From NCBI RefSeq assembly GCF_964340395.1, contig NC_135551.1, forward strand, positions 30,056,001 to 30,106,454: a DNA stretch of 50,454 nucleotides. Reading direction: 5' to 3'. A model generated the notes under the pieces. The model had not been told where the DNA came from, did no database searches, and was given only the letters and a program-made list of their open reading frames with translations. The position numbers were made by a program, and so were the translations under genes. How positions within the stretch are numbered: position 1 is the stretch's first letter; each line of letters starts with the position of its first letter. This document shows, in pieces, positions 44,701 through 50,454 of this stretch. The stretch is from Glandiceps talaboti (Eukaryota; Hemichordata; Enteropneusta; Spengelidae).

Positions 44701-47700
44701 ACACCACCTATGGTGTGTATAAGGTCTATTGACTGACACTTTGTGGTGATGACACCACCTATGGTGTGTATAAGGTCTATTGACTGACACTTTGTGGTGA
44801 TTGCACCACCTATGGTGTGTATAAGGTCTATTGACTGACACTTTGTGGTGATGACACCACCTATGGTGTGTATAAGGTCTATTGACTGACACTTTGTGGT
44901 GATGACACCACCTATGGTGTGTATAAGGTCTATTGACTGACACTTTGTGGTGATTGCACCACCTATGGTGTGTATAAGGTCTATTGACTGACATTTTGTG
45001 GTGATGACACAACCTATGGTGTGTATAAGGTCTATTGACTGACACTTTGTGGTGATGGCACCACCTATGGTGTGTATAAGGTCTATTGACTGACACTTTG
45101 TGGTGATGACACCACCTATGGTGTGTATAAGGTCTATTGACTGACACTTTGTGGTGATGACACCACCTATGGTGTGTATAAGGTCTATTGACTGACACTT
45201 TGTGGTGATGACACCACCTATGGTGTGTATAAGGTCTATTGACTGACACTTTGTGGTGATGACACCACCTATGGTGTGTATAAGGTCTATTGACTGACAC
45301 TTTGTGGTGATGACACCACCTATGGTGTGTATAAGGTCTATTGACTGACACTTTGTGGTGATGACACCACCTATGGTGTGTATAAGGTCTATTGACTGAC
45401 ACTTTGTGGTGATGACACCACCTATGGTGTGTATAAGGTCTATTGACTGACACTTTGTGGTGATGGCACCACCTATGGTGTGTATAAGGTCTATTGACTG
45501 ACACTTTGTGGTGATAGCACCACCTATGGTGTGTATAAGGTCTATTGACTGACACTTTGTGGTGATGGCACCACCTATGGTGTGTATAAGGTCTATTGAC
45601 TGACACTTTGTGGTGATGGCACCACCTATGGTGTGTATAAGGTCTATTGACTGACACTTTGTGGTGATGACACCACCTATGGTGTGTATAAGGTCTATTG
45701 ACTGACACTTTGTGGTGATGACACCACCTATGGTGTGTATAAGGTCTATTGACTGACACTTTGTGGTGATTGCACCACCTATGGTGTGTATAAGGTCTAT
45801 TGACTGACACTTTGTGGTGATGACACCACCTATGGTGTGTATAAGGTCTATTGACTGACACTTTGTGGTGATTGCACCACCTATGGTGTGTATAAGGTCT
45901 ATTGACTGACACTTTGTGGTGATGACACCACCTATGGTGTGTATAAGGTCTATTGACTGACACTTTGTGGTGATGGCACCACCTATGGTGTGTATAAGGT
46001 CTATTGACTGACACTTTGTGGTGATTGCACCACCTATGGTGTGTATAAGGTCTATTGACTGACACTTTGTGGTGATGACACCACCTATGGTGTGTATAAG
46101 GTCTATTGACTGACACTTTGTGGTGATGACACCACCTATGGTGTGTATAAGGTCTACTGACTGACACTTTGTGGTGATGGCACCACCTATGGTGTGTATA
46201 AGGTCTATTGACTGACACTTTGTGGTGATGGCACCACCTATGGTGTGTATAAGGTCTATTGACTGACACTTTGTGGTGATGACACCACCTATGGTGTGTA
46301 TAAGGTCTATTGACTGACACTTTGCGGTGATGGCACCACCTATGGTGTGTATAAGGTCTATTGACTGACACTTTGTGGTGATGGCACCACCTATGGTGTG
46401 TATAAGGTCTACTGACTGACACTTTGTGGTGATGGCACCACCTATGGTGTGTATAAGGTCTATTGACTGACACTTTGTGGTGATGGCACCACCTATGGTG
46501 TGTATAAGGTCTATTGACTGACACTTTGTGGTGATGGCACCACCTATGGTGTGTATAAGGTCTATTGACTGACACTTTGTGGTGATGGCACCACCTATGG
46601 TGTGTATAAGGTCTACTGACTGACACTTTGTGGTGATGGCACCACCTATGGTGTGTATAAGGTCTATTGACTGACACTTTGTGGTGATGGCACCACCTAT
46701 GGTGTGTATAAGGTCTATTGACTGACACTTTGTGGTGATGGCACCACCTATGGTGTGTATAAGGTCTATTGACTGACACTTTGTGGTGATGGCACCACCT
46801 ATGGTGTGTATAAGGTCTATTGACTGACACTTTGTGGTGATGGCACCACCTATGGTGTGTATAAGGTCTATTGACTGACACTTTGTGGTGATGGCACCAC
46901 CTATGGTGTGTATAAGGTCTATTGACTGACACTTTGTGGTGATGGCACCACCTATGGTGTGTATAAGGTCTATTGACTGACACTTTGTGGTGATTGCACC
47001 ACCTATGGTGTGTATAAGGTCTATTGACTGACACTTTGTGGTGATGGCACCACCTATGGTGTGTATAAGGTCTATTGACTGACACTTTGTGGTGATGGCA
47101 CCACCTATGGTGTGTATAAGGTCTATTGACTGACACTTTGTGGTGATGGCACCACCTATGGTGTGTATAAGGTCTATTGACTGACACTTTGTGGTGATGG
47201 CACCACCTATGGTGTGTATAAGGTCTATTGACTGACACTTTGTGGTGATGGCACCACCTATGGTGTGTATAAGGTCTATTGACTGACACTTTGTGGTGAT
47301 GGCACCACCTATGGTGTGTATAAGGTCTATTGACTGACACTTTGTGGTGATGGCACCACCTATGGTGTGTATAAGGTCTATTGACTGACACTTTGTGGTG
47401 ATTGCACCACCTATGGTATGTATAAGGTCTATTGACTGACACTTTGTGGTGATGACACCACCTATGGTGTGTATAAGGTCTACTGACTGACACTTTGTGG
47501 TGATTGCACCACCTATGGTGTGTATAAGGTCTATTGACTGACACTTTGTGGTGATTGCACCACCTATGGTGTGTATAAGGTCTATTGACTGACACTTTGT
47601 GGTGATTGCACCACCTATGGTGTGTATAAGGTCTATTGACTGACACTTTGTGGTGATTGCACCACCTATGGTGTGTATAAGGTCTATTGACTGACACTTT

Positions 47701-50181
47701 GTGGTGATGACACCACCTATGGTGTGTATAAGGTCTATTGACTGACACTTTGTGGTGATGGCACCACCTATGGTGTGTATAAGGTCTATTGACTGACACT
47801 TTGTGGTGATGGTGCCACCTATGGTGTGTATAAGGTCTATTGACTGACACTTTGTGGTGATTGCACCACCTATGGTGTGTATAAGGTCTATTGACTGACA
47901 CTTTGTGGTGATGACACCACCTATGGTGTGTATAAGGTCTATTGACTGACATTTTGTGGTGATGACACCACCTATGGTGTGTATAAGGTCTATTGACTGA
48001 CACTTTGTGGTGATGACACCACCTATGGTGTGTATAAGGTCTATTGACTGACACTTTGTGGTGATTGCACCACCTATGGTGTGTATAAGGTCTATTGACT
48101 GACACTTTGTGGTGATTGCACCACCTATGGTGTGTATAAGGTCTATTGACTGACACTTTGTGGTGATTGCACCACCTATGGTGTGTATAAGGTCTATTGA
48201 CTGACACTTTGTGGTGATTGCACCACCTATGGTGTGTATAAGGTCTATTGACTGACACTTTGTGGTGATGACACCACCTATGGTATGTATAAGGTCTATT
48301 GACTGACACTTTGTGGTGATTGCACCACCTATGGTGTGTATAAGGTCTATTGACTGACACTTTGTGGTGATGACACCACCTATGGTGTGTATAAGGTCTA
48401 TTGACTGACACTTTGTGGTGATGGCGCCACCTATGGTGTGTATAAGGTCTATTGACTGACACTTTGTGGTGATGACACCACCTATGGTGTGTATAAGGTC
48501 TATTGACTGACACTTTGTGGTGATTGCACCACCTATGGTGTGTATAAGGTCTATTGACTGACACTTTGTGGTGATTGCACCACCTATGGTGTGTATAAGG
48601 TCTATTGACTGACACTTTGTGGTGATGACACCACCTATGGTATGTATAAGGTCTATTGACTGACACTTTGTGGTGATAGCACCACCTATGGTGTGTATAA
48701 GGTCTATTGACTGACACTTTGTGGTGATTGCACCACCTATGGTGTGTATAAGGTCTATTGACTGACACTTTGTGGTGATGGCACCACCTATGGTATGTAT
48801 AAGGTCTATTGACTGACACTTTGTGGTGATGGCACCACCTATGGTGTGTATAAGGTCTATTGACTGACACTTTGTGGTGATAGCACCACCTATGGTGTGT
48901 ATAAGGTCTATTGACTGACACTTTGTGGTGATTGCACCACCTATGGTGTGTATAAGGTCTATTGACTGACACTTTGTGGTGATTGCACCACCTATGGTGT
49001 GTATAAGGTCTATTGACTGACACTTTGTGGTGATGGCACCACCTATTGTGTGTATAAGGTCTATTGACTGACACTTTGTGGTGATGACACCACTTATGGT
49101 ATGTATAAGGTCTATTGACTGACACTTTGTGGTGATGACACCACCTATGGTATGTATAAGGTCTATTGACTGACACTTTGTAGTGATGGCGCCACCTATG
49201 GTATGTATAAGGTCTATTGACTGACACTTTGTGGTGATGACACCACCTATGGTATGTATAAGGTCTATTGACTGACACTTTGTGGTGATTGCACCACCTA
49301 TGGTGTGTATAAGGTCTATTGACTGACACTTTGTAGTGATGGCACCACCTATGGTGTGTATAAGGTCTATTGACTGACACTTTGTGGTGATGACACCACC
49401 TATGGTGTGTATAAGGTCTATTGACTGACACTTTGTGGTGATGACACCACCTATGGTGTGTATAAGGTCTATTGACTGACACTTTGTGGTGATGACACCA
49501 CCTATGGTGTGTATAAGGTCTATTGACTGACACTTTGTGGTGATGGCACCACCTATGGTGTGTATAAGGTCTATTGACTGACACTTTGTGGTGATGACAC
49601 CACCTATGGTGTGTATAAGGTCTATTGACTGACACTTTGTGGTGATGACACCACCTATGGTATGTATAAGGTCTATTGACTGACACTTTGTAGTGATGGC
49701 GCCACCTATGGTATGTATAAGGTCTATTGACTGACACTTTGTGGTGATGACACCACCTATGGTATGTATAAGGTCTATTGACTGACACTTTGTGGTGATT
49801 GCACCACCTATGGTGTGTATAAGGTCTATTGACTGACACTTTGTGGTGATGGCGCCACCTATGGTGTGTATAAGGTCTATTGACTGACACTTTGTGGTGA
49901 TGACACCACTTATGGTATGTATAAGGTCTATTGACTGACACTTTGTGGTGATGGCACCACCTATTGTGTGTATAAGGTCTATTGACTGACACTTTGTGGT
50001 GATGACAGTACTTAATATCTATTGACTCACACTTTGAGGTGACTCAGCTTGTCCAGTGGCTCCAAGTGAGAACTGTCCACCCTCTATGACTGTGTTGGTT
50101 AGTTTTAATTTGGCATCAGCTCTCTTCAAAATAATCTCTTCCACGGTATCCTTACCAACTAGTCGGATTATCTTGACAGGC
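31640..50181 (-). CDS. CHD1L: CHD1L/ALC1 chromatin remodeller, C-terminal 550 residues in 12 exons (5' end outside window)
   Basis: CHD1L (ALC1) is a nuclear SNF2-family ATPase that is recruited to DNA damage by poly(ADP-ribose) through its macro domain and slides nucleosomes. Exons, 5' to 3' on the minus strand: 50181-50031, 37234-37063, 36459-36373, 35634-35495, 35289-35210, 34931-34714, 34492-34394, 34036-33966, 33864-33750, 33398-33290, 32638-32423, 31835-31640. They join in one frame of 550 codons plus TAA. Visible parts: the end of helicase lobe 2 ([16 protein letters not shown]), a basic linker (about residues 108-190), the macro domain ([11 protein letters not shown] to GIPTYIYYFPRR) and a BRCT domain. 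The macro-domain resemblance to vertebrate CHD1L is near residue-for-residue ([20 protein letters not shown]). The BRCT tail is absent from the vertebrate protein as I recall it. Confidence 0.95.
31836..32422 (-). other. CHD1L: U12-type AT-AC intron of CHD1L
   Basis: Minus strand: the donor GGTTGC|ATATCCTTTG matches the U12 consensus ATATCCTTT exactly. The intron ends ACCTTAACACAACCTTAC|, with the U12 branch core CCTTAAC 10-12 bases before the terminal AC. Splicing here joins GTTGC to TTATGATGG, giving V-A-Y-D-G-D, which restores the BRCT fold line R-Q-L-V-A-Y-D-G-D-V. A GT-AG alternative (CTG|GTTGCA to GAG|GTTGCC) also keeps frame, but its donor is poor and it deletes eight BRCT residues. 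Confidence 0.88.
32423..32638 (-). CDS. CHD1L: CHD1L exon: end of macro domain, Ser/Pro linker, first half of BRCT
   Basis: One base completes an Ile codon, then [17 protein letters not shown], a polar linker ([18 protein letters not shown]), and the first BRCT strand and helix ([24 protein letters not shown]). YYFPR is the end of the vertebrate macro domain, so this exon fuses the macro end to the BRCT. Both flanking introns look U12-type. Confidence 0.92.
32639..33289 (-). other. CHD1L: U12-type GT-AG intron of CHD1L
   Basis: Minus strand: the donor TATAT|GTATCCTTAT fits the U12 GT-subtype consensus GTATCCTTT in eight of nine bases and is a poor U2 donor. The 3' end is TTCTTTAACTTTATATAAG|, where TTCTTTAACT matches the U12 branch consensus TTCCTTAACT in nine of ten, about 12 bases before the AG, with no polypyrimidine tract. 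Splicing restores GIPTYIYYFPR, as in vertebrates. The intron contains R3 foldback copy 2. Confidence 0.85.
32903..33228. mobile_element. Foldback element family R3, copy 2
   Basis: AGTGGTCGTACGGATG, GGTATCTATTTTGGATTTTT, then CTCAATAAATTT, ATGTTTGTTATTGTGTGTAC in the centre and AGTAAAGTTGTTTTATAAAT match the copy at 16,447 in order. The right end is more diverged. It lies in the U12-type intron and stops about 60 bases before its donor. Confidence 0.7.
33290..33398 (-). CDS. CHD1L: CHD1L exon: macro domain, C-terminal part
   Basis: The acceptor is CTTTTGTAG (minus). Two bases complete an Ala codon, then [20 protein letters not shown] and [15 protein letters not shown], nearly identical to vertebrate CHD1L. 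Reading past the donor gives [11 protein letters not shown], which is intronic. Confidence 0.95.
33518..33660 (+). repeat. G-rich minisatellite in a CHD1L intron
   Basis: GGGGTGGGGTATGTTATA and variants repeat about six times with spacers such as GAAATGG. Many GGG/GGGG runs lie close together, so the plus strand (CHD1L template strand) could form G-quadruplexes. It gives a misleading Gly/Val-rich open frame. Confidence 0.85.
33750..33864 (-). CDS. CHD1L: CHD1L exon: macro domain, middle
   Basis: Acceptor TTTGTCAACAG, donor AAATG|GTAAGA (minus). It encodes [19 protein letters not shown] and [19 protein letters not shown], aligning with [19 protein letters not shown] of vertebrate CHD1L. Confidence 0.95.
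33966..34036 (-). CDS. CHD1L: CHD1L exon: macro domain
   Basis: Acceptor GACTTATAG, donor GATCTG|GTGAGT (minus). It encodes [21 protein letters not shown] followed by R-D-L, matching DLSLGGVLLFPVDDKESR of the vertebrate protein in position and phase. Confidence 0.93.
34394..34492 (-). CDS. CHD1L: CHD1L exon: macro domain, ligand-loop region
   Basis: Acceptor GTGTTGACAG, donor ATGAAAG|GTAAGG (minus). It encodes [18 protein letters not shown], then a Gln/Pro-rich replacement of the vertebrate EPRK segment, and YTLAGKMK. The Gly-rich G-T-G-G-L-F loop corresponds to the loop that contacts ADP-ribose in macro domains. Confidence 0.94.
34714..34931 (-). CDS. CHD1L: CHD1L exon: acidic linker and start of macro domain
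   Basis: Acceptor TGTCTTCCAG, donor TGTTG|GTGAGT (minus). It encodes [18 protein letters not shown], an acidic run ([20 protein letters not shown] codons at about 34,848-34,880), then [11 protein letters not shown] and SDAIVVHCV. The S-G-D-V-T-H-P motif with its Asp is the ADP-ribose-binding start of the CHD1L macro domain. Confidence 0.95.
35210..35289 (-). CDS. CHD1L: CHD1L exon: basic linker helix
   Basis: Acceptor TTTGATAACAG, donor AGAAG|GTATGT (minus). It encodes [20 protein letters not shown] then REQRKR. This corresponds to the vertebrate RQEAAAKRRRLIEEKK helix in the linker, which (established for human ALC1) carries arginine contacts to the nucleosome acidic patch. Here K-R-A-K replaces K-R-R-R. 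Confidence 0.92.
35495..35634 (-). CDS. CHD1L: CHD1L exon: linker
   Basis: Acceptor TTCTCATCAG, donor AGAAAG|GTAGGA (minus). It encodes [35 protein letters not shown] and [16 protein letters not shown] aligns with the vertebrate T-K-R-K-R, a likely nuclear localisation signal. Confidence 0.92.
35725..36045 (+). repeat. Compound TG / TGTC / TGTA microsatellite
   Basis: A run of about 320 bases of TG, TCTG and (GTAT)n units, including about 12 GTAT in a row near 35,905-35,958. It lies in a CHD1L intron and produces several overlapping low-complexity open frames on both strands, none of them a gene. Confidence 0.97.
36373..36459 (-). CDS. CHD1L: CHD1L exon: linker with conserved FEGKDY motif
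   Basis: Acceptor TCAATTTTAG, donor TTAGCAG|GTAAAA (minus). It encodes [16 protein letters not shown], then [26 protein letters not shown] is found at this place in the vertebrate protein. Phases 1 in, 1 out. Confidence 0.94.
36679..36722 (+). repeat. (AT)n-rich microsatellite
   Basis: ACATATATATATATATATAC with flanking ATAC/ATAT words, in the intron between the linker exons of CHD1L. Confidence 0.85.
37063..37234 (-). CDS. CHD1L: CHD1L exon: start of linker
   Basis: Acceptor CCCTTATAG, donor GGATG|GTAAGT (minus). It encodes [20 protein letters not shown], then [19 protein letters not shown], then an acidic/Lys end. [11 protein letters not shown] and ILGETKDGQW mark the same place in vertebrate CHD1L. 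It is separated from the preceding exon by the 12.8-kb satellite intron. Confidence 0.95.
39040..42864. repeat. Higher-order block A of the satellite (75 units, 3,825 bp)
   Basis: The order of unit variants in this block is repeated in the next block. Rare markers sit exactly 3,825 bases apart: TAGTGATGGC at 39,491 and 43,316; TGGTGCC at 40,721 and 44,546; GACACAACC at 41,181 and 45,006; TTGCGG at 42,499 and 46,324. The left edge is where the variant order stops matching, give or take one or two units. Confidence 0.9.
42865..46689. repeat. Higher-order block B of the satellite (75 units, 3,825 bp)
   Basis: It is a near-identical tandem copy of block A. Over the 24 consecutive units after 43,316 that I compared one by one, the variant code was the same as after 39,491. 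Matching ends near 46,700, where block A's continuation has ATGA units and this copy has ATGG units. Confidence 0.9.
49131..49840. repeat. Four-unit block repeated 510 bp apart inside the satellite
   Basis: Units with TATGGTATG and the rare TAGTGATGGCGCC occur at 49,131-49,330 and again at 49,641-49,840 (marker TAGTGATGGC at 49,181 and 49,691, 510 = 10 x 51). This is a second, smaller level of duplication close to the CHD1L donor side. Confidence 0.8.
50031..50181 (-). CDS. CHD1L: CHD1L first exon in window: end of helicase lobe 2
   Basis: The acceptor is CTCTCTTCAG (minus) at 50,182. One base completes a codon, then 50 codons: [20 protein letters not shown], then [20 protein letters not shown], ending EAESPQS-like A-E-S-P-Q-S. 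It aligns with VKVIRLIGRDTVEEI and LTNMIIEGGHFTLGA of vertebrate CHD1L, just after helicase motif VI. The exon end is the seed of the satellite. Confidence 0.95.
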
Positions 50182-50454
50182 CTGAAGAGAGATAAGTCGA
50201 AATAAAGAATTTTAACAACAACTATAAAATCATCAAATACTTATCAAGGTTGCTACACAGTACAGCAAATACTGGAGAGATAGTCTAGACAATAAAAAGA
50301 TAAATTATGTGAAACCTTCATATGGTATTAAATGTGGTGTTATATACTAAATGGATCTGTTTTGGGGTGTTTGTATGTACTTGGTCTGTCCTAATATTTG
50401 TTAGGGGGTACTGAACAATTTACCCACGCTGGACTATAATTCTATACTAGGGGT
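50182..50454 (-). other. CHD1L intron running off the window
   Basis: Upstream (minus-strand) intron sequence. No further exon is seen. The remaining helicase exons must lie beyond 50,454. Confidence 0.7.

Larger units (their letters stand above)
37235..50030 (-). other. CHD1L: 12.8-kb CHD1L intron almost entirely made of satellite
   Basis: Minus-strand donor CTCAAAGT|GTGAGTCAATAG at 50,030; acceptor CCCTTATAG|ATATCA at 37,235. Both are phase 0 and join Q-S to I-S-D-M-L-K-F. About 98 percent of the intron is the 51-bp array. Only 37,235-37,531 is ordinary sequence. Confidence 0.93.
37532..50030 (-). repeat. 51-bp satellite array, about 244 copies, seeded from the CHD1L 5' splice site
   Basis: The unit on the minus strand contains CACCACAAAGTGTCAGTC, AATAGACCTTATACACACC and ATAGGTGGTGCCAT. 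Spacing is 51 wherever I checked marker bases, with no indel found. The end units are degenerate (37,532-37,575 and 49,995-50,030). The unit at the CHD1L donor reads CACCTCAAAGTGTGAGTCAA, differing from the array unit (CACCACAAAGTGTCAGTCAA) at two bases. Most variation lies in four bases flanked by GTGGTG and CACCAC (plus strand): ATGG, ATGA, ATTG or ATAG. Because 51 = 3 x 17, one minus frame stays open for 4,154 codons ([17 protein letters not shown]). Confidence 0.98.

Noticed and set aside
37528-49992. 4,154-residue His-rich repeat protein on the minus strand
   Set aside because: It lies wholly inside a CHD1L intron, consists of one 51-bp satellite unit, starts at a GTG within the array, and is open only because 51 is a multiple of three. 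No promoter, signal or non-repeat domain is visible.
37532-50030. CRISPR-like array
   Set aside because: The units are continuous tandem copies without unique spacers, and the context is an animal intron.
1-50454. tRNA, rRNA or viral genes
   Set aside because: I saw no cloverleaf-like boxes, rRNA core sequences, or polymerase/capsid-like frames on reading both strands.

Overview
This is animal nuclear DNA: AT-rich, with many short exons, long repeat-filled introns and foldback mobile-element remnants. It holds parts of two genes that converge tail to tail. The species cannot be named from the sequence. The CHD1L-type protein ends in a BRCT domain, unlike my recollection of the vertebrate protein, so a non-vertebrate (probably marine) animal is the best guess.

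Positions 1-12,365 contain no gene I can support, apart from a tiny phase-compatible candidate first exon at 3,223-3,238. They hold dispersed repeats, microsatellites and G/C-rich tracts. From 12,366 to 26,933 (+ strand) I assembled 11 exons that join in one open frame of 989 codons plus a stop: a Ser/Arg-rich low-complexity N-terminal part, coiled coils, a Ser/Pro/Gln-rich linker and a CAP-Gly microtubule-binding domain at the extreme C terminus. I do not recognise the orthologue. Its 3' UTR runs to a polyadenylation signal at 29,541.

From 50,181 down to 31,640 (- strand) lie the last 12 exons of a CHD1L/ALC1 orthologue (550 codons plus a stop). They cover the end of the helicase lobe, the basic linker, the ADP-ribose-binding macro domain and a C-terminal BRCT domain. 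The last two introns look like minor-spliceosome (U12-type) introns: one GT-AG with donor GTATCCTTA, and one AT-AC with donor ATATCCTTT and branch site CCTTAAC.

The most striking structure is a 12.5-kb array of about 244 copies of a 51-bp unit filling one CHD1L intron. The unit is a near copy of the CHD1L exon end plus its 5' splice site, so the satellite seems to have been seeded from the splice junction. The coiled-coil gene shows the same thing independently: a 37-bp unit containing the exon end and donor is repeated so that 13 GTGAGT donors follow one another. A third tandem repeat ends at a 3' splice site (21,949), and a fourth starts directly after the CHD1L stop codon. Tandem repeats anchored on exon edges are thus a theme of this window. 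The 4,154-codon open frame across the satellite is explained by the repeat length (51 = 3 x 17) and is not called as a gene.
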